Shown here: piece by piece, positions 48,527 through 62,675 of the stretch
Layout: every line of letters begins with the position of its first letter
Position numbering within the stretch: position 1 is the stretch's first letter
Assembly: GCA_000320545.1 (NCBI GenBank)
Contig: ADNK01000513.1
Coordinates: 26,206 to 90,205 of the forward strand
Direction of reading: 5' to 3'
Source of the DNA: Bigelowiella natans CCMP2755
Lineage: Eukaryota > Cercozoa > Chlorarachniophyceae
Length of the DNA: 64,000 nt
Notes under the pieces: generated by a model
Databases searched by the model: none
Seen by the model: the letters and a program-made list of their open reading frames with translations, nothing else
What the model was told of the DNA's origin: nothing
Made by a program: the position numbers and the translations under genes

Positions 48527-49476
48527 TCTGTAAGCGGTTCCATGAGAGCAACCAGATGCAGGAGGCTTCGTATTGTTGTAATACTCTTCATTGTGTCTAC
48601 TTTTAATCGGGAAAATATTGTAAAGAATGAGAGCCTGAAGATCAACAGGAGCGCTAACAATTTTCTGGTATTTTGCCCAGCGATTATGGAAGGGAGTGTT
48701 TCTTATAACTAGATCTAGATCTATCTACCAGGAATTTCTTACGCTCGTAGACTACAGAACCGTCGTCACAGTGGCACACTTACCGAAAAAATCATCTCCA
48801 ATTTTTTCCCTTACCCAGTTCTGTGGAAGAAGGAAATAGAAAGATCTATGCAGCTCGTACATCAATGAGATAAATCCAGGACATATTGCTCTATATTTGA
48901 GGATAATATCCGAGTTTCAACGCAAATGGCACTTCTCAGAATGGCAAAGTCGTTCGCGCACTTTTGCATCCCCCAGATTAGTAGAACAGCTCATTCGCGT
49001 GCTACGAAAATAGAATTACAATCAGATTATTCCCAATAAAAACAAGTTATCTTGTCTTATCAAAATTATTTCCTTCCAGTAAAATTACTGTGTTGTGCAA
49101 CAACGTTTGGATTAATCTTGAAAAATAAGTATTCGGGAACCAAGTTTGAAAATGATCTCAGGATTCATTACATACTTCGAAATTAAGGTTATTTTGTTAT
49201 AACGACATCATATTACTCATTAATATCCCACAGATATAAGGCTTTAGTAATCGAGTCAACAGATTATGAGTCTTATTAAATCGGAGGTTGGAGGGAAGAT
49301 AGAAGCGAACCAAAGCCGCAGACGAGCTTTACTCCGAACTGAAAACTGTTTTTTCATTGTTTTTGATGCGTAAGACAATAAATGCTCTCTGAATATCTAC
49401 AAAAATCACCTGATTCGCCATCTAGAATTTTTGAGTGTGTTCTGGAATTTTCGACGAATTCCAAACAATGTAGCAG
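48527..49476. promoter_or_regulatory. Divergent spacer, small secreted protein / Wee1-Myt1
   Basis: 950 bp, AT-rich. One TCTAGATCTAGATC cluster lies at about 48.71 kb. Otherwise featureless, with no coding signal recognised. Confidence 0.4.
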
Positions 49477-52301
49477 ATGCATCCTCCTCTGCCTCCCCTG
49501 TCCTCTTCTACTAGTCAGCAAACACGGCTAGCCTTACCAAGATCTCCGCAAAACCCCTTGAAGAGCAACCACAATCTTTCACAACTTAAACCTGACCACC
49601 CTCAGATGCGATCTCGTAAGCGAACTAACATGGTGATAGACTTCGGCGATGCGCCAGTTACAAGAGCTCGAACTAGCGATCTTCCCGACGTGGAAGACGA
49701 ACTAGCAGATCAATGGCAACTTGCAGGGAAGCAAATGGAACAAAGCGATCTTGATGATAAGGTTTTCCGAATGGCAATGACTCGTGACTCTCAAAAGGTA
49801 GTAAAATAACAATTACCTGCACACGTGTCATACATTTTTTTGCGACTAAGAGCATTATTAATTTACAGCGAGGAAATAAAGTATCAAAAACTCGTCGAGT
49901 TATGAAAGCTTATCCCGTGAAGACAAGGAACACAGAACAAACTGTAGATGATGGTGGGTTGAGAGTTCCTCGAAGTTAGCATCGACAATCGAATGAAATT
50001 TATGTGTGCTTTCTAGGTGACATTTCGAGTGCTAGACGGCTATTTCCGCAGAAGCGAAGGTATTCAATCCTAATCTCATTCAGACATATAGTATCATTAT
50101 CATAAGAATGTTTTTGCTTTCAGCCAACGTAGCGTGAGTGACGATGAGGATATGGATCATATCTGTTCACGGAATTTCAACCTGAAGACTCCTTGCTATG
50201 TACATCAATTTTAACAACAGTTTTATCCCTCAATTTCTAAGACTGACGATTTCATCAGAATCGCGACACCAAAGACCAAGTTGTGGTCAAAAAGAAGACA
50301 AGAAAAAGAGAAAAAATGGTCAAAAGTTCTTTCTTCTCAACGTATCGGAACGGAAATATCGCAAGCCCATCATTTTCCCCTCAATGGTAAGCAATATATC
50401 TTTTCACCATAACTTCCTTTTGTTATTACGCCTGAGTCTAAAAACATGTCAATATCATTAAGGATGATACCACATAGAAGAGTACCAAGAAATACAACAC
50501 CAGCCAAGGTGTTTAACACAAGAAACGTCAGTCCCTTCAGCACATCCTTCTCCTCCGCAAGCTCGGGCCTATCTAGAACCAAGAAAACACCGTCAATTAC
50601 CCCGAAAGAGAAAAACAGAAATTCAGTCAGAAAACTTCGTATTTCCAAGAAAGGCAGTTTTAATAATGGTGAGTGCTCACCCTCAACACCCCGGACTCCC
50701 AGGGAATTTGATGTTGACAATGAAAGTGTGGCCACTTTGGGTTCGGATTTAGAGTTAGTCTGCAAGGACCAAGAAGGATTAGCTTTCTGTGTCCAAACAC
50801 TCCAAAAGTTATCACCAATTAGTAAAGACCTTCCACGTTCAAATAGATCATGGTCCTTCAGTTCATTATCAGGCAGTTTAGATGCTGAAGCTAGCCCCAT
50901 CTTTGAAAATGGTACACCTTCACAATCCCCGACATCTCTCTTCAAGCAGCCAGAAGTCAAATTTAGAACCCCGCAAACACCATGTACATACGAAGGGGGG
51001 AACAATTCTCTCAACAGTTCTGGGTATCGAGAAGGGGGGAACAATTCTCTCAACAGTTCTGGGTATCGAGAAGGGGGGAACAATTCTCTCAACAGTTCTG
51101 GGTATCGAGAAGGGGGGAACAATTCTCTCAACAGTTCTGGGTATCGATCGGGTACGTTTACGTTTTTTTAATTAAATTAACTTTGAATCTGATTCAATTT
51201 GCAATCGACAGGATCATCCACTCCTTCAAGGGGCAATGTATCCGGAACAAATAGCAACGCCGCTCAACAAGAGAGATCATTCACAAAAACTTCGCTGAGA
51301 CCACCGTTGCATTCACCTCGTCAGAAAACTATCGACTCCCTGCTCTCTCCTGACCCGAGGGCTTTTGAACTCAAGAATAAGCTCCAACGAACGCCCACGA
51401 ATGCATGCCCTCCTACTCCTATGGCACGCCCACGATTGCATCGCGCGACCTCTTTGGGTCAAACAAAGATGCTCGCGTCCGTTACCAATGATTTGGGGAC
51501 TACGTTACCCTCATGGCAAAAAGGCAAGCAAATCTCTCAACGAATTCGCAAAAGTAGGCTCGTTGGGGAAGGCTCTTTTTTCAAGGTGTACAAAACGTAT
51601 CTGAAGGGTGAAAAAGGGAAGATGCAACAATATGCATTGAAAGCTTCCAAGCGGACGTTTAGATCGAAGAATGATCGTGCAATGTATCTGAGAGAAGTAG
51701 AACTTGTGAAGTCCATACCGCTGCATCCAAACATTGTAAAATACATTGCATGCTGGCAAGAGGAGCTACGTTTTTATGTTGTGATGGAATATTGCCGGTG
51801 CACGTTGGAAAAGCTGGTTTCAATGATTAAGATCTCCAGTAAGTTTTTGTGGACTGTTCTTTTTCAAGTCTCAAGGGGATTGGAGCACATTCATCGGCAT
51901 GGAATTCTGCATATGGATATAAAACCGGGAAACATATTGTACGGAATGGACAAAGTTTTGAAGCTTGCCGACTTTGGCCAGGCAATCTCAACGAATCGTA
52001 TCACTCAGATGCTGGATGGATGGTAGGGCATCAATTTTAACTAACTGTACAATAAAACCCTGAATATAATAGTTATTTCCACCTACTACTTGTTACTATT
52101 TAGCGAGGGGGATTCGAATTATATGGCTCCGGAGCTTATGAAGAACAATGCAATACCAACAGAGGCCGCGGATGTATTTAGCCTAGGGTTGTTGATGATA
52201 GAAATCGCAACACAAAAACCGTTACCTGCGGAAGGGCCTAAGTGGCAGGATCTGAGAAAGGGTCGAGCTAGAGGTACGAACACACCAACAAAATACCTAA
52301 A

Positions 52302-52343
<42 letters not shown>

Positions 52344-52501
52344 TGGCTTATATATCAGAATATCTTATTGGACGAGTCGACAGAAATCTGGAGTCTATCA
52401 TCTTAAAAATGCTGAGCCCCAACCCACCGGGTAGGCCGTCAGCGGCACAAGTAGCGTATATTTCTATGGATCAGTTGAAGAGAGAACAACACCTGTTATA
52501 A
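49477..52501 (+). CDS. Wee1/Myt1-family protein kinase
   Basis: Nine exons join in phase: 49477-49797, 49869-49953, 50017-50059, 50124-50199, 50259-50386, 50463-51151, 51212-52022, 52104-52273 and 52359-52501, about 821 residues. The first ~550 residues are Ser/Pro-rich and probably regulatory, with several TP/SP sites. The kinase domain begins at about residue 565 with the glycine loop VGEGSFFKVYK, then YALKASKR (catalytic Lys), the catalytic loop HMDIKPGNIL (about residue 680), DFGQA, and EGDSNYMAPELM, the last being typical of Wee1/Myt1. These kinases inhibit Cdk1 by phosphorylating its ATP-loop Thr/Tyr and hold cells in G2. The activation-segment motif looks more like Myt1, but no membrane anchor follows the kinase. 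Four exact 39-bp repeats lie in the N-terminal part. Confidence 0.88.
50992..51147 (+). repeat. Coding minisatellite: four identical 39-bp units
   Basis: Each unit encodes EGGNNSLNSSGYR. The four copies are identical at the nucleotide level, indicating recent expansion. Confidence 0.97.
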
Positions 52502-52686
52502 CTCATTGCGAAATTCAGAAACGGAACGACGTGTTTCATGTTTGGTTTAAAGTCTTGGTGGCAAAAAAATGTATCTTATTCTTGTACTGGTTTTGTTTTG
52601 GGATTAGTACAGTCTGTAATCCGCGTTGTTATATTAGTTTTTGGACAGCAGCTTTTGTATCATTAAACACACACATGCACACACAC

Positions 52687-52722
<36 letters not shown>

Positions 52723-52831
52723 CATAGCTGCTATATGTCTAGTTGTAACCAATCTAGTGCCATCTCATTGCTTCATATCGTCGAACTTAATTCATACATT
52801 ACGAACGTCAACCTCAATGTGTAAACATATG

Positions 52832-52836
<5 letters not shown>

Positions 52837-52895
<59 letters not shown>
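52837..52895. repeat. Compound (CA)n(TA)n microsatellite
   Basis: CA run passing directly into a TA run. Confidence 0.95.
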
Positions 52896-52901
<6 letters not shown>

Positions 52902-53167
52902 TCATAGCGTACAGCATTGCAATGGCATCGTATGACTGCCCTGCTTATAATATAGCTAGCGGCATAGTCTCATGTGGCAAAAGCTTAATTATGTATGTAG
53001 CGCTTATAATTTTGATGTCATTTAGGGTTACTAAATACTATTACGCCATTACTAGAATAAGTTACTAGCAGGGCCGAAGTGCTAGTCGCACGTTGCTAGG
53101 TTAGCTGTAGCGAGGCCAACTCTAGAACTATAGCTGCTATAGCTAGCTCATAACACATGATGAGCTA

Positions 53168-53262
53168 TAAGCCGCTGTAGCCACTGCTTTCCATGGCTAC
53201 GTTACATATTAGGATGACTGTTGAAAAGATTTGTTAATCACTTCATTGCACCTGTCTCATGA
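53168..53262 (-). repeat. Dispersed spacer repeat copy, reverse orientation
   Basis: The reverse strand reads ATGAGACAGGTGCAATGAAG, AAATCTTTTCAACAGTCATC, CTAATATGTAACGTAGCC and GCTACAGCGGCTTATAGC in family order. Confidence 0.7.
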
Positions 53263-53688
53263 GTCATGAGTCCTTCGCACTAACGTGCACTGATACAAGC
53301 GGCCAATCAGACGCTCGATCGATCGCATCGCAAATAACTGCATGCACACTACTAGCTAGCTAGTAAAGCTCTAGCTACGCTAGGCCTCGCGCTAGCACGG
53401 CCTGCCGTGCTGCACGAGCAGCTATCTGCTAGACCTGCATGCAAGACACGAGGCGCAGCGAGCGCTTATGTGTCTAGTAGTCCGTATCTCGCCTGGCTAG
53501 CTGGAATTTAAGAGCCTGCTTATATACGATGGCATTCGCGAGTATTTCTAAACAATAACTAGCATCCTAACTTGTGCTGCTGCGCAACATTCTAGCATTG
53601 TACGTGGCCATTCCTATGGCAAAATCACGCGCACACAATAGTGTAATAGATTTACGATCTTCTGCAACTTTATAATTATTATCGCGAC

Positions 53689-54122
53689 TTATGAAGACAA
53701 ATCTGTAGATGAAGGCGCGATTTGGCCTTCCACAACGCTACAGATTGATCGAAGAATATACAATTGGCGACTTTGTTGTTGTTGTTGAGGTTCACAGTTC
53801 TCGATGCTCTGTCTCACAAAGCCCCCTTCCTCCACGAGTGGCGGCATTGTGGGTAGGGGCACTAAACAAACTTCTGGCCCTTCACTTAAAGACGTTGTAA
53901 CATTCAGTAAGTCTACCATGTTCGCGATATTATTGAAATTTCTCCAGCTGCAATACTGCGAATCGAATATATCCGGAGCCGCGTGCAAGAGCGCGGGGAA
54001 CAGGCTTTCGTACATAACCCGGGTCTCAGATTCCGTGTGATTCATCTTTTCATCATCCCTTCCATCCGATTTCGATTTGAAATACTTAGCAAGAGTCATC
54101 CAAAGGCGTAGTTTGGGCAACG

Positions 54123-54159
<37 letters not shown>

Positions 54160-55142
54160 CGAGTTTGTGGACAAGATCGAAAGGATGTAGAGAAGCAAGC
54201 AAGTGTGTGGATCCTCTTCCAGACCACCTATCGACTCTGTGCAAGGCGCAAATCTTTCGTCCTGGAGTACGTCGCTTACGCGTAAGAGTAGCCCCACTGG
54301 AACAGATGCAACTAGTCCTCCCACGGCAATACTCCGAGCATCAACTTTTACTCTATGTATTTCGGAATAGTTACAGTCTACACTTCGCTAAATGGTTTCG
54401 ATAGAACTACTCACAAACAAACCTGTCGCTTCCTTCTACTGGAACGAAGGTGCACACACCGCCGCTACTTGTGAACATCTTCCTCCATTCATCAAGAAGA
54501 CAGGAGGATTTAGAGCTTCCCCCGACACATCCTTTATCATCATTTGATGGTGACGACGCAGAAGCTAGGGTCTTGGCAGCAGCCCTGGACATCAGAGCAG
54601 CGTTCGCCTTCAAGCTCGAGTTCAATATTGCAATCTGAGTAGCAGCCATCTATATCATACAAGACAGGGACGAGGTTGAAGTAGTGCTGCAACGGTTTGC
54701 CAATTACCTGCCCGGTACGGTAGATGAGAGCAGAATGAAACCTACTACTTGCTGTCATTTCTGCCTCCTCCTCCTCCTCCTCCTTGCGAGTCGCTGCTTT
54801 CTTGTTTGCGGTCCAAACTTTTGCTTCGGCAGCTCGAAGTCTGTGCAGGCGACCCTGGATCGACTTTTCAATCGCTACGAGAGCACGAACTCGTCTTCCT
54901 GCAAGGATGACAGCATCATTCGTCCTCTTAACCCTTGCCTTCTCCGCATTTCCACCGCACACCAGCGTTTCTACAGCTTCAATCAAGGAGGACGGGGGCT
55001 CTTTCCCCCCTCCATGTAGGTAGTGCTCACGCTGAACTGTTGGAATAGCATCGCTGCCAGCTCCAAGCTTGACTTTAAACTCATCCTGCAGATTGTTCTC
55101 CACTACGAATCCGTAGCTGCCGGACATATTATCATGTGTATA

Positions 55143-55181
<39 letters not shown>

Positions 55182-56751
55182 TACATATTTATACTCAATA
55201 TTAATCAAGCACGTTACGCAAAGAGGTTCTACGCATTTTTTCAAAATTTGCAATCTAAATGAAGGATGATAAGATTCGGTAGGAGTGAAATTCCCAGAGA
55301 AATAAGAAGACCTCATCAGCAGGGACTCGTTAGACTTTGCACCATAGTTGTTATATATCTCGTGCCCAGCCTCGATGTCGTCACCTGCGAGGAACTTCAC
55401 AAAGCCGCCATCCACTTGCCACGTTATCTTCTGCCCATATCGATGGTTCCCGATGTCCAGAAAGGGAAGCATACATCCGACTCGTTTCTTATTTTGCCTC
55501 TTCTTCGAGATAGTACTGCTCTTGCTCCCTTGCGTTCCTTCTTCGGTATCGTTGCTGCCACCATGAACAGCGTTGTCATCATGGCTTATTCTGCGCTCAA
55601 GGAGAACATGCGGAAAGGCCCGTGATCGGTACGCACAGTATGCCCACCTGTAGGTAGTAGCATTTGTGTGTCATTTATTCATTCAAAGTAGCTTCAAGGA
55701 GGCCTCTGGATTTTTCTAGGAAAGATCGTGCCAAACTTCACCCAAATACCAATGGACCATTTCCATCAATTTCTTGTGCATGCTAGCATCTCTTCAGCTC
55801 TAAGATTTCTCCACGGAAAACTACGATGCTGCTGCCGATAAACTACCTGATGTTCTCGAATGAAAACACATCGTCAGACGCACCAATTTCTGTCCCGTGC
55901 TTCTGTTCAGTAAGTAACAAAAATGAGGCTCGAATCACAGTGAGCAAACTCCCTACCCAAATTATGCGGATGTCAACAAATGAAATTCCAAGCATAGTCA
56001 TTTTCTTCCCACCGTGGTGGAAGTTAATGGGACATGACGTGCGATTGCTTGCTGACCTCGTAGAATCGCTGGAAGATGCCTTCGACATATACCTCTCTGA
56101 GAACCCGTTCCACAATCGGCACTACGTTGCCTAGATTTGTACCGTGTAGTTCTCGTCGTTCATCTGCGTTCCACCAGAGAGGGACTTCGAACGTGTCAGG
56201 AATTAAGTCAATATACGGCCGCCAACTGGAGTGCGGATTGCCTCGCTCGCAGGCAAGAAAGGCGAAGAACCGTGCCTCGCTCGATGTCATGACAGGACTG
56301 CAACCCATCGCTCTGTCTCTATCACCCCAGCTGTTTAATGCCTTGCTAGCCATGATAAATGCTGAGAAGGCTTTGCCGGTCTTCGACTCCAGCACCCTCT
56401 CTTCCGTGATTATGGCCCTCGTAGGAACTAATGTTGTCAATATATAAGCAAACATGCCTCCCCAATGTCCACACCACCACCAAAAACATTTAAAGAAATA
56501 TAGCATGGTTTCTCACTTGCCGCAATTTCCTCTCCCGCCTTGATATTTCGAGTGGCGAAGAGTCCTAGGCCCATGTTCTTCGTCACACGAATCTCGATGT
56601 TCTCTCGTCTGGCACCCTCATGATCTAGCCACTCGTTCATCTTTGAAACACGAGACGAGAGTAGCAGCTGTATCTGCTGCAGCCTGGGCCTCTTAGATCC
56701 CCCATGTGAATTAGACTGGCCACTGGCGTGGGATGGGGTGCGCTTTCGCAT
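53689..56751 (-). CDS. SETD3/Rubisco-LSMT-like SET-domain protein, possibly with a second partial module
   Basis: About six exons: 56751 to about 56.49, about 56.43-56.08, about 55.65-55.27, about 55.12-54.72, about 54.65-54.43 and about 54.38-53.689 kb. The first opens with EWLDHEGARRENIEIRV and MGLGLFATRNIKAGEEI (N-SET). The iSET region has SWRPYIDLIPDTFEVPLWW, and the catalytic part has LPFLDIGNHRYG and IYNNYGAKSNESLL then YGFVVENN. These are the NH and YG motifs of SETD3/plant LSMT enzymes, which methylate Lys or His. A helical C-lobe follows (ARVKRTNDAVILAGRRVRAL). Downstream, DEWRKMFTSSGGV and VGGLVASVPVGLLLRVSDVL resemble the start of another such domain, which then runs into a poly-Thr tract and an unplaced tail without a second catalytic core. 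Substrate unknown. Confidence 0.72.
54124..54160. repeat. Coding (TTG)n run giving poly-Thr
   Basis: Twelve or thirteen units, read on the minus strand as ACA/ACAAC-type codons for a Thr run within the SET gene's last exon. Confidence 0.85.
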
Positions 56752-57354
56752 TTGAGGATGTCTATGTATTCTGCCAGAGGCAACTACAACCTGGGCCAGT
56801 GTTGAGATGTTTTACTTAAATTCTATCCCGGATACATCTATATAAGTAAATCATTTTTTGAAGGATCAGTGTCAAGAATAGTTCACAGATAAGTCTCTTA
56901 TAAGGAATATTATTTGAATATTTCTCGCCTAAAAAAAAACTAGACATATACGAGAGCTTCTGTGTGTTTCGAGCTTGTCGCAAGAATAAGATCTCATCCT
57001 CCTCTCGGGTTTATTTTCCGCAGAGAAGTTGGGTATGTGTGGTTTTCATCCTGAAACTAAAGGGGGATTCCGGAAGGGAAGAGCACAAATAAGCATCTTT
57101 GAAATCTGCGACATGATATTTGTACAGAAAGAGAAAAAATCGTCCATTCCAAATGCATGTAAAAGAAAGGGCATAATCTTAGACAAACCAAGAGAATGGG
57201 TCTCGGCCGGCCCGGAACAACATGTGAACAAACACCTTTGTTCTCGAAGTTCTTTGCATGTTCTTTAGAGACAACAATACGAGGCTGAAAGGACTCCGTG
57301 TTGAATCTGCTTTTGTTTGTACAGAATCACGTTCTAAGCTCGTCGACACGAACC
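56752..57354. promoter_or_regulatory. Divergent spacer, SET gene / succinyl-CoA synthetase beta
   Basis: 603 bp between opposed start codons. A short open frame at 57029-57268 has no recognisable features. No repeats. Confidence 0.45.
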
Positions 57355-59540
<2,186 letters not shown>

Positions 59541-60704
59541 AGAAAACTTCGACAGAAGCCCGTAAGGAAGCAACATGATCCATTTAGACAATCAACAATA
59601 TATGCATGGCGAGAACGATTATTTGTGCTTTAGATCGACTACTATGACGCAACATGTAAATTTTAGATTTGAGATGATCGATCACTGAGGTGCATTGATA
59701 AGGCTGAGCAAGGTGTGCCCGCTATGTACAGCTCTCAAACATGAAGGCCTTGTGTACGTTGGCATGCACAGAATAGCAAATGCACAATTACTGAAGCCAC
59801 GACCCATCATGGAGCCCACATTGCTAGTCATACAACGGCAATGCACGCCTGTACACAGCATTTCTGCCCCTCGGATGAATTGTGGCGTGTGCATACTTAG
59901 CTTTGTGAAGTGTGCATGTGAGGTGGATGTCATGAATTGATCAAATCTTTTCAATGGTCATGCATCCGCTCATGTGGCTGTGCAATGCAGCAGCTGCAGC
60001 GCTTGTGTTGTATCTGTTTGTTGCGACATGTGTTCATGCAAGCACACATCGATAGTCGTCGCGCCGTGAATCATCCATCGTGCGATTAATGATGATTGTG
60101 CACAGCCTCACCGCCGACATGCAGAGGCGATGAGACACACGGTGTGGTCAGTCACAACAAGCTAGCAAGCATGCGCACGTGCATGTCACATGCACAGCAG
60201 GACGATGAGCCACGGCCGCTTTGTTCTTTTGTTTGCCTCGACTAATGCCTGTGAACAATGGTCACTTGCTGCGGAGTTTTGTATGCTGCGTAAAGCTATG
60301 ACAGACTGGGCGATGTGAGCTGCATTCATTTGTGAGGTGTTGTGCCGATATGCTACCCATCCGCAAGCGGGTGTGCATAGTCTGCTGCGATGCTGCATAT
60401 ACACGTGATGCCGCATAATTTTGCATGCACACTTTTATTTGTTCAGACCCACTACTGGTGCATAGATGGGCATATCTAGATGAACCATGAATAATTTGAT
60501 TGAAATGTTGTACGTGCTTCCTCTGTGCTTTAAGGCTTTACAGAATTGCTGACCCTTCTAGTGTGTAACGCAATAATGTGTTTGAAGAAAATGTGTAAAC
60601 ATGAGCCAAACTTTTGCATTAAGCGCTGCGACTACAACTACTGTGTTGGTCTCATCAAATACATTATGGAATGCCTTGTATCTGTCCCAGTTAACCATCA
60701 TCCA
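59541..60704. other. Tail-to-tail spacer
   Basis: Spacer between succinyl-CoA synthetase beta and the 7TM kinase. It is rich in GCATGC, TGCATGCACA and GTGTGCAT motifs, with one good repeat copy. No gene is supported. Confidence 0.55.
59921..60003 (+). repeat. Dispersed spacer repeat copy
   Basis: Reads GAGGTGGATGTCATGAATTG, ATCAAATCTTTTCAATGGTC, ATGTGGCTGTGCAATGCAGC and AGCTGCAGCGCTT in family order. The middle is the best preserved of all copies. Confidence 0.7.
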
Positions 60705-62675
60705 CTATGTCGCCAAATGGTAATCTTTACGATCAGCTTTCTGATTCCCTTCTGGTTCGAGTGCGGCACTGAGCGAGTTCCCGTTGAGGAGTGATTCATT
60801 TTTCTGTTCCCCTAGCATTTTCCCTTCGGAGGCTTGGTCATTGCTAAATTTGATCCATTCTGACTGGTCCATCTCGAGAAGCTTTGAAAGGGTTTCCACG
60901 ACCTCAATGGACTTAGGCCGGTTCCTCGGATTCTTGTCCCACATCAATTCTATTAAGTTCTTGAGTTCCGTCGGTGTATCCCCTGGCAACACCGGGCGCT
61001 GGCCTTTGAGGACTCTTTCTCGAATCAACTGAGGGTCACGAAACTCGCTCCAGGGTACTACACCCGAACAGATCTCGGAAAATACCATTGAGAGTGCGTA
61101 GATGTCGCCATGTCCCCGATAGGGCTTTCCGATAAGGGACTCAGGCGGCACCCAGTTCAGGCACTCGAGGTGCTGCACGTTCTCAGTCGTTTCAGGGTTG
61201 CCGTTCCAATCGTCGTCGGCCAGATCGAGATCGGTGACGCGCACGGCAAGATCCTTGGTCACGAGGAAGTTCATGCTTTTCAGGTCTCGGTGGCAGATGC
61301 CCTGCCTATGCAGCGTGTGGATGCCTTGTGCTGCTCCCCAGCAAAATTTCACACGCTCCTTCCAGTTCCATTTGCGGCCTCCATCATCTGTGTTCCCTGC
61401 TTGCACCACGTCGTAGAGGGAACCCTTTTCGCACCACTCCAGGACCATGGCAATGCACGGGGGAAGGACTACAACCCCGTGGCATCGCACTACACTTTCA
61501 CAGCCATTGAAGCGGGAGAGGAGCTGCGCCTCTGCAACAACTCGTTGGACGAGGTCTCTCGTGACATCGATGACGAACAGCAGTTTCACCGCAACATCCA
61601 CACCTTTGTATGTCCCCATGTACACCTTGCTCGTGCCGCCGACACCGATCAGCTTTTTCTTGTCGAGCTGAAGATATGCAAAGTTCAGAACGTTCACAGC
61701 TGGGTGGGTCTTCTCACTCGTCCATTTGTTACTACGGTGGTCGTCCAGTACGATTGAGTGCTGCATGGAGTCGATGTTGGCCGCTAGCTGCTGTGCAATG
61801 TCAAGCTTCAGATCGATACCGAGAAGCGGGTCGGTGAGGTTAGTCGACCCACTCTTGTACGCGTTTGCAAACGTGCCTTGCCACCATCGCGAGTCAATAA
61901 GGAGCACGTAGTAAATCACAAAGTTCTTTAGGAGTCCAAAGCCAATCGCCTCGCAGACAAAGTACATGCAGAATCCAAAATCCTCTCCCTCAACTGCAAG
62001 ACCAATACTGATAACACTCATGACCCGGAGAATCGTCCAGAACCGCGCAAGTATAATAGCTGCTGGCCGTCGGAAAAAGAATCGCTCTGGAAGTAGCCAT
62101 ATGAGGCCATAAAATATCGTCCAACTGCTTTCCAGGAAAAGCCAGGAGATTAGATTAACTGGTTCATCGCTTACCAGTGTGATAAAGACGAATGTGGCTG
62201 AATAAGTGCCGGAAATGAACCCCCATAGCAGAGCCCTTCGCTGTCCGATCCTTCCCACCCCTCTTTGGCACAGAAGGACTGCAATACCCTCCAGAACGAA
62301 GTGGTAAAAGAAGACGGCGAGTGGGTAAATGACTATAGCCCCAATCGATGCGCTCCCCGATTTGGAATTAAATATATTACCGATTGGAAGAAACAAATTA
62401 GGAACGCCTGCTGCTAGATTCGCCATCGCTGCCATTTGCAACCACCACACTAGAACCGGAAATATTGTGTTCGAGGCTGCGCTCTCCGCCTCCTGGTCAG
62501 TAACACTAACACTCATCTTTCCCATCATCCTTGCTTTGTCGGCCTGCGATTTGATGAAGTAGAGGATAAGCGGCATGGAAATAATTTGCAATAGCCCGAA
62601 AATATAGCTTGCAGCATCGACTCCATTGGGTGGTACGGGGTAAGATTGTAGGATGTCAGCACAAAAGTGCCCCAT
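60705..62675 (-). CDS. Seven-span membrane protein with C-terminal TKL-type kinase domain
   Basis: Single exon, 656 residues, TAG stop. Seven hydrophobic spans occupy residues ~20-275: FGLLQIISMPLILYFI, FPVLVWWLQMAAMANLA, AIVIYPLAVFFYHFVLEGI, WGFISGTYSATFVFITLV, LISWLFLESSWTIFYGLIW, FWTILRVMSVISIGLAV and ICCP-free MYFVCEAIGFGLLKNFVIYY. The kinase follows (~345-605): glycine loop GVGGTSKVYMG, VAVKLLF with the Lys, CHRDLKSMNFLV, then VTDLDLADDD where DFG is expected, PPESL for APE and a closing RNRP. The HRD Asp and the Asn are present, but DFG has become DLD, so the metal-binding Asp remains while the Phe and Gly are lost. A 7TM receptor joined to a TKL kinase suggests direct signal-to-kinase coupling at a membrane. 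The ligand is unknown. It is intronless. Confidence 0.82.
   Translation of the reverse strand: MGHFCADILQSYPVPPNGVDAASYIFGLLQIISMPLILYFIKSQADKARMMGKMSVSVTDQEAESAASNTIFPVLVWWLQMAAMANLAAGVPNLFLPIGNIFNSKSGSASIGAIVIYPLAVFFYHFVLEGIAVLLCQRGVGRIGQRRALLWGFISGTYSATFVFITLVSDEPVNLISWLFLESSWTIFYGLIWLLPERFFFRRPAAIILARFWTILRVMSVISIGLAVEGEDFGFCMYFVCEAIGFGLLKNFVIYYVLLIDSRWWQGTFANAYKSGSTNLTDPLLGIDLKLDIAQQLAANIDSMQHSIVLDDHRSNKWTSEKTHPAVNVLNFAYLQLDKKKLIGVGGTSKVYMGTYKGVDVAVKLLFVIDVTRDLVQRVVAEAQLLSRFNGCESVVRCHGVVVLPPCIAMVLEWCEKGSLYDVVQAGNTDDGGRKWNWKERVKFCWGAAQGIHTLHRQGICHRDLKSMNFLVTKDLAVRVTDLDLADDDWNGNPETTENVQHLECLNWVPPESLIGKPYRGHGDIYALSMVFSEICSGVVPWSEFRDPQLIRERVLKGQRPVLPGDTPTELKNLIELMWDKNPRNRPKSIEVVETLSKLLEMDQSEWIKFSNDQASEGKMLGEQKNESLLNGNSLSAALEPEGNQKADRKDYHLAT

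Larger units (their letters stand above)
52502..53688. other. Tail-to-tail spacer, Wee1-Myt1 / SET gene
   Basis: Contains (GA)n about 52690-52719, (CA)n(TA)n 52837-52895, a reverse-oriented dispersed repeat and a dense CTAG/GCTAGC block at 53.08-53.5 kb. No gene is supported. Confidence 0.55.

Noticed and set aside
50370-51131. 253-codon minus-strand open frame with repeated ELFPPSRYPELLR
   Set aside because: It is the reverse of the 39-bp coding minisatellite in the Wee1/Myt1 gene, whose plus-strand exons are phase-consistent with a kinase domain.
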